A DNA stretch of 35,643 nucleotides from the NCBI GenBank assembly GCA_964641175.1, contig CAZXLJ010000023.1, forward strand, positions 1-35,643. Direction: 5' to 3'. This document shows positions 14,899 through 22,532 of this stretch, in pieces. The stretch is from CAYNST01 sp964641175. GTDB lineage: Bacteria > Pseudomonadota > Gammaproteobacteria > Pseudomonadales > Cellvibrionaceae. Position numbers and translations under genes: made by a program. Each line of letters opens with the position of its first letter. Within the stretch, counting starts at the first letter, position 1. Below the pieces are notes generated by a model. It did not search any database and was not told the origin of the DNA. It was given only the letters and a program-made list of their open reading frames with translations.

Positions 14899-16686
14899 AT
14901 GGCTTATCGAGCACCCCTTGAAGACATGCGGTTCACACTTTTCGAAACCTTTCGAGTGCAGGAAACGTGGCCTTTATTGAGTGGCACGGAAGATCTGGAC
15001 CAGGTGACCGCGGAAGCCATTCTGGATGAGGCAGCCCGGTTTTGTGAAAACGTGGTGGCACCGCTGAATCGGGAAGCCGATGAGCAGGGTTGCCGGCTGG
15101 CTGATGGTGAAGTGCATACCCCCCCAGGATTTCGGAAGGCTTACAAGGAATTTTGCGAGGCCGGGTGGTGCGGGCTGGGTGGTGATCCCCGGTATGGCGG
15201 GATGGGAATGCCAAAAGTCCTGGCCGCGGTCGTCGAAGAAATGCTGCAGGGAAGCTGCATGGCTTTCGGTCTGGCACCTATGCTGACCGCAGGCGCGGGG
15301 CTTGCGATTGAAACCCATGCGAGTGATGAACTCAAAAACCTTTATCTGCCAAAGTTGTATTCAGGGCAATGGTCAGGCGCAATGGACCTCACTGAGCCCC
15401 AGGCGGGGACGGATCTGGGCCTGGTGCGTACCGTTGCAGAACCACTGCCGGATGGGGCCTGGCAGGTCTCCGGTTCGAAGATATTCATCACCTGGGGTGA
15501 GCACGATATGGCTGACAATATCGTGCACCTGGTTTTGGCGCGGACGCCGGGGGCACCCGCTGGGGTCAAAGGGATTTCCCTGTTCCTCGTCCCGAAATTT
15601 CTTCCGGACGCGGAAGGCAACTGCGGCGCACGCAATGCGGTGGCATGCGGCGCTCTGGAACACAAAATGGGGATCAAGGGCGCAGCAACCTGTGTCATGA
15701 ACTATGACGGTGCCAGGGGTTGGCTTATTGGCATGTTGCATGAAGGTCTGGCCAACATGTTCACCATGATGAACTATGAGCGTGTGGTCGTGGGTGTGCA
15801 GGCGGTGGGCGTGGCAGAACGCTCTTATCAGACTGCGCTGCATTACGCCTCTGAACGCCTGCAGGGTCGGGGCAGCAATGCGGAGCACCGTTCAGGGAAA
15901 GAGGCCGATCCAATTATCGTCCACCCTGACGTTCGCCGGATGCTGATGACCATGAAGGCCTATAACGAAGCCAGTCGGGCATTTTATATTTACACGGCGG
16001 GATTTCTGGATCGGGCCAAATTCAGTGCGGACGTAGACCGGCAGGCGGCGGCTCAGCAAATGGTGGCACTGCTGACGCCAGTAGCCAAAGCTTTCATGAC
16101 GGATATGGCATTTGACGCGGCCGTATTGGGGCAGCAGGTGCTCGGCGGCCACGGCTATATCCGGGAATGGGGGCAGGAGCAGAATGTGCGGGATTTGCGC
16201 ATCACCCAAATCTACGAAGGCACCAACGGAATCCAGGCGCTGGATCTGATCGGGCGCAAGACCGTCAATTGCAAAGGTGCCCTGCTGCAGGCGCTCCTGC
16301 AGGAAGTACGGATTTATCAGTCCGAAAACGCAGCCTGCCTTGAGCGCATCGGTCTGGGTGACCCCTTGTTGAAAGCGTTCGAAACCACACTGTCAGTGAC
16401 TGACGATCTGCTGGAGCCTGCATCTCGAAATCCCGAGCTGGCAGGTGCGGTGGCCTATGATTACATGCTGCTGCTCGGGCACGCCCTCTATGCCTTCATG
16501 TGGGCACGGGCCGCTTGTGCAGCCTGTTCGGAGGGCTCTACCGTGACGGAGCTTCAATCTTCAAAGGTGAAGACGGCGCAGTTTTACTTCGCCAAATGTT
16601 TGCCCTTGATAGATGTGTACGCTCATCGCATTCGCAGCGGATCCGCAACGGTGATGAGCTGTAGCCTCGAGGAACTGGGCCTGTAA
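14899..16686 (+). CDS. Acyl-CoA dehydrogenase, large type with extra C-terminal domain
   Basis: A 595-residue FAD enzyme that oxidises acyl-CoA to trans-2-enoyl-CoA, the first step of beta-oxidation. MDLTEPQAGTDLG and SGSKIFITWGEHDM are the flavin/substrate signatures, LGGHGYIREWGQEQ belongs to the dimer/FAD region, and E440 in QIYEGTNGIQALDL is the presumed catalytic base. The length and the last 130 residues fit the class with an additional acyl-CoA dehydrogenase C-terminal domain, rather than the short 380-residue type. The start at 14899 has GGGAG 6 nt upstream; a longer frame from 14848 has no family-like sequence. A 7-bp hairpin (16675-16693) overlaps its stop. No other beta-oxidation genes are adjacent, so chain-length preference is unknown. 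Confidence 0.92.
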   Translation: MAYRAPLEDMRFTLFETFRVQETWPLLSGTEDLDQVTAEAILDEAARFCENVVAPLNREADEQGCRLADGEVHTPPGFRKAYKEFCEAGWCGLGGDPRYGGMGMPKVLAAVVEEMLQGSCMAFGLAPMLTAGAGLAIETHASDELKNLYLPKLYSGQWSGAMDLTEPQAGTDLGLVRTVAEPLPDGAWQVSGSKIFITWGEHDMADNIVHLVLARTPGAPAGVKGISLFLVPKFLPDAEGNCGARNAVACGALEHKMGIKGAATCVMNYDGARGWLIGMLHEGLANMFTMMNYERVVVGVQAVGVAERSYQTALHYASERLQGRGSNAEHRSGKEADPIIVHPDVRRMLMTMKAYNEASRAFYIYTAGFLDRAKFSADVDRQAAAQQMVALLTPVAKAFMTDMAFDAAVLGQQVLGGHGYIREWGQEQNVRDLRITQIYEGTNGIQALDLIGRKTVNCKGALLQALLQEVRIYQSENAACLERIGLGDPLLKAFETTLSVTDDLLEPASRNPELAGAVAYDYMLLLGHALYAFMWARAACAACSEGSTVTELQSSKVKTAQFYFAKCLPLIDVYAHRIRSGSATVMSCSLEELGL

Positions 16687-16699
16687 GGCCCGGTCTGCG

Positions 16700-17227
16700 T
16701 CAATAGTGAATCATGTCGTCGCGCGTGCCGGTCAGCAGGTAATCGAAACTCTCATCGTGAATTTCTCCGGTCTCGGAGGTGTTGACCAGGTATTCCAGGT
16801 ACGCGGTAAAGTTGGCTGCGATAGGCTTTTGCCGCATGACCTTGTCACTGAAGTCGATGCGGAACACGGCGGGGTTGGCAGCCTTCTCACACAATATGAA
16901 GTCGAAGACCGACTCAAAATTTGCAATCAGCAGGGCTTTGGCGGGCAGCGAAAAGGTAAATCCGCTCTCGCGGCCCCGGGTCTGCCGGAATTGCAGGTAA
17001 AGATCGTGGATCTCCTTGAGATCGTCAAAGTACAGGGCCATCCACGGCGTCAGCAAGCCAGCGGAGCGGCCGAAGGTCATTAAAAAACTACGGTACACGT
17101 CGGGAAAAAATACGCCGAAATGTTCTTCGAGCCGTACAATCTCGTGATCGGGTACGCCGACCAGATCACGTTGAGAGGCTACGCCTCTGTCTTCCATAAG
17201 ATCAACAATTCTGGATAACTCGCTCAT
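16700..17227 (-). CDS. SUKH (SMI1/KNR4) superfamily protein
   Basis: A 175-residue protein with a SUKH-type core: HEIVRLEEHFGVFFPDVYRS, then a later segment ending in an acidic patch before the C-terminal DDMIHY. In bacteria many SUKH proteins are immunity factors that bind and block nuclease or deaminase toxins delivered between cells, while others have housekeeping roles. No intact toxin gene is adjacent; only a 63-codon orphan ORF on the other strand lies beside it. The ATG at 17227 (MSELSRIVDL) has AGGT nearby; an earlier in-frame start at 17311 adds unrelated sequence. It is convergent with the acyl-CoA dehydrogenase, 13 bp apart. The family is assigned by eye. Confidence 0.65.
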   Translation of the reverse strand: MSELSRIVDLMEDRGVASQRDLVGVPDHEIVRLEEHFGVFFPDVYRSFLMTFGRSAGLLTPWMALYFDDLKEIHDLYLQFRQTRGRESGFTFSLPAKALLIANFESVFDFILCEKAANPAVFRIDFSDKVMRQKPIAANFTAYLEYLVNTSETGEIHDESFDYLLTGTRDDMIHY

Positions 17228-17322
17228 AAGACCTGCTGCCTTGGCAAATCGGGTGGTGGGAAAAATCCATAATATTTTGCAAGTGGAGGCCCCGGGAGCA
17301 ATGCAGGCCACGTTTTTGAGTA

Positions 17323-17511
17323 TTGCAGCGATCCAATGAAGTTCAAATCGGTCAGCAGTTCACAACCCGGTCGGCACCTTTGGCCACCGCTTTGCAAAAA
17401 TTGGAAATAGAGTTCCCGGAAAATAATAAGAGTTACGGCATTTTAGGGAATCAGGGGCAAAAAATTGACGCTGAAACAGCTGCAGAATTTAATAAGTTCA
17501 TAAAAATGTGA
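17323..17511 (+). pseudogene. Orphan ORF, possible gene fragment
   Basis: An open stretch of 62 codons that starts at a TTG just after an in-frame TGA at 17317 and ends at 17511. The later part (LQKLEIEFPENNKSYGILGN, then QKIDAETAAEFNKFIK) looks like real protein: amphipathic, Lys/Glu-rich, and coded by AT-richer DNA than its neighbours. There is no ribosome-binding site or ATG start. I read it as the 3' remnant of a larger gene. I do not recognise the family. Its place next to a SUKH gene makes a lost toxin C-terminus conceivable but unproven. Confidence 0.3.
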
Positions 17512-17709
17512 GCCGGTGCGCCAAACTGTCGCTCTATAGGTCAAACAATCAATGCGTCAATGATCAGCACTTTCAACACGCAGTGCCAAGTGTCCGGTCA
17601 AATGGCGGCCGGGAGCGGGCGTGCCTGGCCTTGACATGCTTGCCGGTATCAGTGCCTGGAATGACCGCAGGTTGAGTTTATGAGAAAAAAATTTAAGGAA
17701 GTTGCAATG

Positions 17710-17737
17710 CGGCCGGGCAGGGGCGGCCGGATTTTTT
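17710..17737 (+). terminator. Possible terminator upstream of the barrel protein gene
   Basis: CGGCCG and CGGCCG form a 6-bp stem around an 8-nt loop, followed by GA and six T (17732-17737). It could end transcription entering from the left. The interval 17512-17809 holds no other convincing element. Confidence 0.4.
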
Positions 17738-17809
17738 ACGGGATGCAATAGTGGTTTATGCTTTAATGCCACCGGGTGCACATTTGATCAACCTGTTCTT
17801 GCGGTATCT

Positions 17810-19477
17810 ATGCGGAAGAATTTTAGTGTTTTTGTTGGACTCATGCTGCTGGCAGCTTCAGCCAGATCGGAAGATGCCGTGTCACCGGACGCAATGGGTG
17901 TCAGCTCCGAATGTGTTTCCGAAGAACCTTCCGAAAACGGGCTGAACGCAGCGTTTTCGGATTACGACGGTTACGTGATTGCCGGCATTCGCATCCAGAG
18001 AATTGCGGTGTTTGATACCAGCGACCCGAAAGAAGATACCGCAATTTACCGGTTTATGAACCGGTTGCACTACAACACGCGCCCCAATGTGATCAAAGGC
18101 CAGTTGCTGTTTAGGGAAAAGGATATTCTCAAGTCGAGCCAGCTGGCGGAATCCGAGCGGATCCTGCGTGCCAAGCCTTATCTGGGCAAGGCACGCATTC
18201 ATGTGGATCAGGTTTGCGGAAATGAAGTTGCGCTATTGGTTATTACCCAGGATATCTGGACCACCGAACCCCAGTTCACCCTGGGTCTTGAGGGCGGAAA
18301 TACCAAACAGGGTTTCAGCCTGTTCGAGGGCAATGTCGCCGGTACCGGCAATGCATTTTCCCTGGGGTTTCGCAAGGACGAGGACCGCGAATCAATTCTG
18401 TATGATTTCTACAGTCCGCATTTATTTAATTCCCATTTAAGCGCGCGGTTGCGATATTCGGACAACAGCGATGGCGAGGTCAAATCGCTGGAGTTACTGT
18501 ATCCCTTCTTTTCACTCCAGACGCCTTGGGGTGCCGGATTTACCAGCAACGATGAAACGCTCGAAGAAGTCATCCGGTACAGAAACGAAGATATCAACAT
18601 CTATCAGCACAAGAACGAACACCATGAAATTTTCGGGGGCTGGGCGTTCTATCGACACGCCGCCGCCACACATCGGATTCTCGGAGGTATTACGCAGCAG
18701 AGGCATCTCTACCGATCCCTTGAAGAGACGACGCAGTCGATTCCGACGGATTACAACATCGTCTATCCATGGCTGGAATACCAGTACATACAGAACCGCT
18801 TTGCAGAGCTGACCAATATCGACCATCTGCATCAGGTCGAGGACGTTGCCACTGGCAAGGACTGGCGGTTGCGGATCGGATACGGCGGCAGCGTATTGGG
18901 TAACGACGACGATGCCGTGGTACTGGAGTCGGAATTCAGCGACTGGCTGCGCATAAATCCGCAGCATCTGGTCCGGGTGGGGACCGAGGTAACCGGGCGT
19001 ATCTATACGGGACCAGGACTGGATGACGAGATGCTCTGGGGAGCCGAGGTGGGGTATTTTTATCTCATGGGTGATCGTCACAGGTGGTATGTAGCCGCCC
19101 GTTATGACCGCGGCTACAACCTTCAGCAACACAATCAGATGGCATCCGATGATCTGTTTGGACTGCGAGGCTACCCTCTCGATTATCAACGGGGTGACAA
19201 GCGTTATCTGGTTTCTGTAGAAAAACGGCAGGTATCGAACCTGCACCTGTTCAACCTGTTTCGTCTGGGCACCGTCATTTATCTGGATACCGGTCGGGTG
19301 TGGGGCGCCGGCTTTTCTGACTCGAATCACCTGTCGAATGTCGGGGTCGGTTTGCGAATGAGTTCGAGCAAAGCGAGGATCGGCAATGTCATTCATTTTG
19401 ATCTTGCGTTTCCGCTGGCGGACAAAAACCGGGTGGACGAATATCAGTGGGTTATTAAATCCTCCAACCGTTTTTGA
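17810..19477 (+). CDS. POTRA plus beta-barrel outer membrane protein (Omp85-like)
   Basis: A 555-residue exported protein. MRKNFSVFVGLMLLAASARS is a Sec signal. Residues of about 50-155 fit a POTRA-type domain (YVIAGIRIQRIAVFD, then LAESERILRAKPYLGKARIHV). From LITQDIWTTEPQ onwards the protein has alternating aromatic/polar strands typical of an outer membrane barrel, with an Omp85-like closing region (LFGLRGYPLDYQRGDKRYLV, where the RGY resembles the conserved VRGY/F motif) and a C-terminal Phe. It could insert proteins or move lipid or protein through the outer membrane, but it has only one clear POTRA, unlike BamA (five) and TamA (three). The ATG at 17810 has no strong Shine-Dalgarno sequence. 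yajQ follows 85 bp on. Confidence 0.75.
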   Translation: MRKNFSVFVGLMLLAASARSEDAVSPDAMGVSSECVSEEPSENGLNAAFSDYDGYVIAGIRIQRIAVFDTSDPKEDTAIYRFMNRLHYNTRPNVIKGQLLFREKDILKSSQLAESERILRAKPYLGKARIHVDQVCGNEVALLVITQDIWTTEPQFTLGLEGGNTKQGFSLFEGNVAGTGNAFSLGFRKDEDRESILYDFYSPHLFNSHLSARLRYSDNSDGEVKSLELLYPFFSLQTPWGAGFTSNDETLEEVIRYRNEDINIYQHKNEHHEIFGGWAFYRHAAATHRILGGITQQRHLYRSLEETTQSIPTDYNIVYPWLEYQYIQNRFAELTNIDHLHQVEDVATGKDWRLRIGYGGSVLGNDDDAVVLESEFSDWLRINPQHLVRVGTEVTGRIYTGPGLDDEMLWGAEVGYFYLMGDRHRWYVAARYDRGYNLQQHNQMASDDLFGLRGYPLDYQRGDKRYLVSVEKRQVSNLHLFNLFRLGTVIYLDTGRVWGAGFSDSNHLSNVGVGLRMSSSKARIGNVIHFDLAFPLADKNRVDEYQWVIKSSNRF

Positions 19478-19512
19478 TCCGTCACAATTCGCGCTTTCAA
19501 ACGTTTCACGAT

Positions 19513-19540
19513 TTGCTTAATTTCGGTCCGCGGTTAAAAT
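19513..19540 (+). promoter_or_regulatory. Candidate promoter of yajQ
   Basis: TTGCTT, 16 nt, TAAAAT in the 85-bp gap before yajQ. The -10 box is good and the -35 box is weak, so this is a plausible rather than firm sigma-70 promoter. Confidence 0.35.
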
Positions 19541-19562
19541 CGAGCATTTTTTGGAGCGGACC

Positions 19563-20045
19563 ATGCCATCATTTGACGTTGTTTCTGAGATCGATCTGCA
19601 AGAGGCGCGCAACGCGGTCGAAAATGCGCAGCGTGAGTTGGAAACGCGTTTCGACTTCCGTGGCGCAGACGCAAAGTTTACCTGGCAGGAGAAAGAAGCA
19701 GTTCTGAAAGCGGACGCCGAGTTCCAGCTGGACCAGATGGCCGACATATTGAGACATAAACTGACCAAGCGGAACCTCGATCTTGCCTATCTGCAGCTTG
19801 CCGACCCGGTTCATTCCGGCAAGACGTACACCCGCAAGGCTTCTTTCAAAGAAGGTATCGATACAGAGCTGGCCAAGAAGATCGTCAAGCATATAAAGGA
19901 AAGCAAGATGAAGGTTCAGGCTGCTATCCAGGGAGATCAGGTGCGGGTAACGGGTAAGAAGCGGGACGATCTGCAGGAAGTAATCGCGATGCTAAAACAG
20001 ACGGATTGGGAGCAGCCGCTCCAGTTTAAAAATTTTCGGGATTAA
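19563..20045 (+). CDS. yajQ: YajQ family cyclic-di-GMP / nucleotide-binding protein
   Basis: A 160-residue member of the YajQ (DUF520) family with two ferredoxin-like halves. MPSFDVVSEIDLQEARNAVE and ETRFDFRG open the protein as in E. coli YajQ, and the end LKQTDWEQPLQFKNFRD is diagnostic. Members bind c-di-GMP in Xanthomonas and Pseudomonas and act as transcription co-factors or RNA-associated proteins. The ATG at 19563 has GGAG 6 nt upstream; an upstream in-frame TTG at 19551 contains the Shine-Dalgarno itself and is rejected. A 10-bp inverted repeat (20058-20091, 14-nt loop, no T run) lies between it and the convergent coiled-coil gene. Confidence 0.95.
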   Translation: MPSFDVVSEIDLQEARNAVENAQRELETRFDFRGADAKFTWQEKEAVLKADAEFQLDQMADILRHKLTKRNLDLAYLQLADPVHSGKTYTRKASFKEGIDTELAKKIVKHIKESKMKVQAAIQGDQVRVTGKKRDDLQEVIAMLKQTDWEQPLQFKNFRD

Positions 20046-20057
20046 CACGTCTGACTG

Positions 20058-20091
20058 CGGCAGCAGCATCCAATTCCCGACGCTGCTGCCG
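20058..20091. terminator. Inverted repeat between convergent yajQ and coiled-coil genes
   Basis: CGGCAGCAGC and GCTGCTGCCG form a perfect 10-bp stem with a 14-nt loop. The position between two 3' ends suits a shared terminator, but neither strand shows a continuous T run, so termination may be weak. Confidence 0.4.
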
Positions 20092-20108
20092 TTCTGTCAA
20101 AACAGGTT

Positions 20109-21188
20109 TCAGTTCTTGAAAATCCGCAGGGTGGGTTTCACTGGATCGGTGCGATCGTAGTGAAAACGGTAACGATTGTTATTTGGCTGGTCGGCGAACA
20201 CCCCCCGGTAACGTCGTGCACCGATATCAAAGTAAGCCCGGCCGGGCGTGACTTCCACCTCTGCACTGAATTGATCCGGTGACACTTCGAGCATCACCAG
20301 CGGCTCCGGAATACTGCGACTGCGCATGATAACCTGCTCGCCGTCATCGCCTGAAAAGATCGGTTCTTCACCTTCGAGAACTACCAGAGACATATCCGGA
20401 GGAGTTTCGCCTGGACGAAGCCGTTCGGATTTGGACGTGGGTCGCGGTGGTCTAGTGGAAGTCTTTTTGTTGCCGGTATCCCGGGTGGGCTCCGCAGCAG
20501 CGGTTGCGGCTGCGGCTGCTGCCGCTGCCGCTGCTGCAGCCGCAGCGCGGTCTGCCTCGCGTTGGTCATTCGCTGCCTTTTCCTGCGCAGCAGAAAGCCG
20601 GGCGGCTTCTTCTTCGGCTTTTCGTTGTTCAGCAAGCACCTGTGCAGCGGCCTCGGCTTCAAGGCGCTGCCGCTCAGCCAGCTCCTGTGCGGCCGAGTCC
20701 GCGGCGGCTTGCCGTTTTGCTTCATCAGCGGCACGCGCGGCGTTCTGAATTCTTCTATCCGTACGGGAGATCGCACTTTGTGCCGCCGCTATCTGCTGCT
20801 GCAGTTCGTTCTGCTTTGCTTCAAGCCTTTCCAGGCTGGCTTCCCGGGCTTTAACTGCCAGTTCAGCCATGGTGACCCGGCGCGATTCATTGGCCAGAAC
20901 CCGTTCATCCGTAGCGTTGGGAGCGTCTCCCAACTCGCGTTTAAGTCCTGCCAACTGAACTTGTCGGGCACTCAGTTCATCCCGCAACGCCTTGAGCTGT
21001 CCTTCGGATTCGTCAATCTTCTGACGGACTGAATCGAGTTCTTCCTGCGAGTTGCGGATGGTTTGCAAATGCTGGTCTTTCTGAGCCAGTTCCGCAGGAG
21101 ATACCTGGGCATACGCCTGGGTGAACCACAGGGAGGCAATCACGCACGAGGCGGCCAGGGTAAGGCGGGTATTAGATAGAGACAGCAT
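20109..21188 (-). CDS. Exported Ala-rich coiled-coil protein
   Basis: A 359-residue protein with four zones: a signal peptide (to QAYA, near residue 27); a coiled coil of about 200 residues rich in Glu, Arg, Ala and Gln (LDSVRQKIDESEGQLKALRD onward); an Ala tract then a Pro/Thr/Lys-rich linker; and a small C-terminal beta-rich domain of about 100 residues (AYFDIGARRYRGVFADQPNN). This plan resembles periplasmic organisers that connect membrane and wall, but I recognise no named family. I prefer the ATG at 21188 because AGGA lies 5 nt before it; the in-frame ATG at 21194 lies too close to that site. A 13-bp dyad (TTCACT-C-AGTGAA, 21218-21230) lies about 35 bp upstream and could control it. The Ala tract makes slippage changes possible. 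Confidence 0.68.
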   Translation of the reverse strand: MLSLSNTRLTLAASCVIASLWFTQAYAQVSPAELAQKDQHLQTIRNSQEELDSVRQKIDESEGQLKALRDELSARQVQLAGLKRELGDAPNATDERVLANESRRVTMAELAVKAREASLERLEAKQNELQQQIAAAQSAISRTDRRIQNAARAADEAKRQAAADSAAQELAERQRLEAEAAAQVLAEQRKAEEEAARLSAAQEKAANDQREADRAAAAAAAAAAAAAATAAAEPTRDTGNKKTSTRPPRPTSKSERLRPGETPPDMSLVVLEGEEPIFSGDDGEQVIMRSRSIPEPLVMLEVSPDQFSAEVEVTPGRAYFDIGARRYRGVFADQPNNNRYRFHYDRTDPVKPTLRIFKN

Positions 21189-21577
21189 GACCATCCTGTA
21201 TAAATATGTGATTCATCTTCACTCAGTGAAACTTTTAACCGGCGACTCAACCGCATTCCCACCGAGCCGCTCTACTCAGAGGTCCAGTGGTGATATACGG
21301 ATTAAGTGTGCGCTGCGAGACAGCGCCGCGGCATAAATATAGAACCTTGCAGGTAAATCTACAAATGACGGAGATGCAGTTTAGCGCAGACGAACGGCAA
21401 GTTCCGATGTAGAACTCGCCCCTGCATCGTCGTGGCAGCGCCGGTTGCGATACAGCCAATCCCCGGTATCTGCGTTGAAGGTCGGACGTCAGCCGGACTC
21501 AATCAGCAGTTCTCTGGTAGAACTATAGCCCTACCGCCATAATCCAGTATTTTTTTTGGCGCCAAAAGGATTCAATC
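21189..21577. other. Divergent intergenic region between the coiled-coil gene and rlmJ
   Basis: 389 bp with no credible gene; short frames on both strands lack ribosome-binding sites and family-like sequence. Visible elements are the dyad TTCACT-C-AGTGAA (21218-21230), GTTCT-N5-AGAAC (21509-21523) and the 14-bp palindrome at 21554-21567. A CATAAT at 21538-21543 may be the rlmJ -10 box, but its -35 is poor. Confidence 0.55.
21554..21567. promoter_or_regulatory. 14-bp palindrome TTTTGGCGCCAAAA over the rlmJ ribosome-binding site
   Basis: A perfect palindrome that ends inside the Shine-Dalgarno sequence AAGGA (21566-21570) and lies 10 nt before the rlmJ ATG. As DNA it could bind a dimeric regulator. 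As RNA a zero-loop palindrome pairs poorly with itself but could pair between two transcripts. The T run to its left extends to 21550. Confidence 0.45.
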
Positions 21578-22408
21578 ATGCTCAGTTATCGTCACGGGTT
21601 CCACGCTGGCAATTTTGCAGACGTTCTTAAGCATTCGGTATTAAGCCGGGTACTGGTATACCTGCGGCAAAAAGACAAGCCTCTCCTCTATCTGGACACT
21701 CACGCCGGGCGGGGCATTTACTCGCTCACCACCAAAGAGGCGCTGAAAACGGGGGAGTTCCAACAGGGAATCGCCAGGGTCTGGCAACGGCAATGTCCGG
21801 ACGAACTGGAACCTTACCTTGAAGTCATTCGGGTTCTTAACCCCGACGGGAACTTGCAGCGCTATCCCGGTTCACCCTGGCTGGCGCACTCGTTATTGCG
21901 ACCCTCGGACCGGATCAATCTGTGCGAACTGCACCCGCAGGATTATCAGGCGTTGACTCGCGTATTTCGCGCTGAGCGGCGTGTGCACTGTTTTGACGAA
22001 GACGGATTCGGGCGCGCCCTGGCTGCGATACCGCCGCTGGAGCGCCGCGGTGTCGTACTGATAGACCCCTCCTATGAAATTAAGACCGATTACCAGCGTG
22101 TGGTCCGTGAACTGGCACTGCTATACCGCAAATTTGCCACGGGGGTATATCTTTTGTGGTATCCAGTGATTTCCCGCAGCCGCATTGACCAGTTGCGCAG
22201 GCAGCTGACAGCCAGTGGAATCCGTCGGATCAGCGTGTTCGAAATCAATATGATGGATGACGACCAGGAGGGAATGACTGGCGCCGGGATAGTCGTAGTC
22301 AACCCACCATGGTCTCTCATGGCGGAGATGCACAAGTTATTGCCTTTTTTAACCGATTCGCTCGGCGCCAGTGGTAACTGGTCAGCGGAAGAATTGGTCG
22401 GTGATTGA
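21578..22408 (+). CDS. rlmJ: 23S rRNA (adenine-2030-N6)-methyltransferase
   Basis: A 276-residue RlmJ/YhiR enzyme (E. coli 280) that methylates N6 of A2030 in 23S rRNA before ribosome assembly. MLSYRHGFHAGNFADVLKH is the family-specific N-terminus. LYLDTHAGRGIYSL is the SAM-binding region, and the catalytic DPSYE starts at D163 (D164 in E. coli). AAGGA 7 nt before the ATG supports the start and lies in a palindrome. It stands alone and is convergent with the symporter gene. The same enzyme has been linked to use of extracellular DNA in E. coli, which makes its presence in one window with comF notable but not conclusive. Confidence 0.95.
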   Translation: MLSYRHGFHAGNFADVLKHSVLSRVLVYLRQKDKPLLYLDTHAGRGIYSLTTKEALKTGEFQQGIARVWQRQCPDELEPYLEVIRVLNPDGNLQRYPGSPWLAHSLLRPSDRINLCELHPQDYQALTRVFRAERRVHCFDEDGFGRALAAIPPLERRGVVLIDPSYEIKTDYQRVVRELALLYRKFATGVYLLWYPVISRSRIDQLRRQLTASGIRRISVFEINMMDDDQEGMTGAGIVVVNPPWSLMAEMHKLLPFLTDSLGASGNWSAEELVGD

Positions 22409-22480
22409 GGAGGGGACCTGATTTCGGTGGGTAAAGCTCAGCTCAGGTGAAAGGTGGAACCTGGGTCTGGGGAGCAGCAG

Positions 22481-22512
22481 AAAAAAGGAGCCCGGTGCAA
22501 GAACCACCGGGC
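22481..22512 (-). terminator. Rho-independent terminator after the symporter gene
   Basis: An 8-bp perfect stem (GCCCGGTG / CACCGGGC) around a 7-nt loop at 22490-22512. On the minus strand it is followed by TCC and six T (22486-22481). It lies about 20 nt past the symporter stop codon. Confidence 0.85.
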
Positions 22513-22532
22513 CAACGGTTCATGTCTGAATA

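Noticed and set aside
17702..17809. N-terminal extension of the barrel protein
   Set aside because: The extra residues lack signal-peptide character, whereas the ATG at 17810 begins a normal signal peptide.
18512..19396. 294-codon minus-strand frame opposite the barrel protein
   Set aside because: Shadow of a strong coding frame; no start signal and no recognisable domain.
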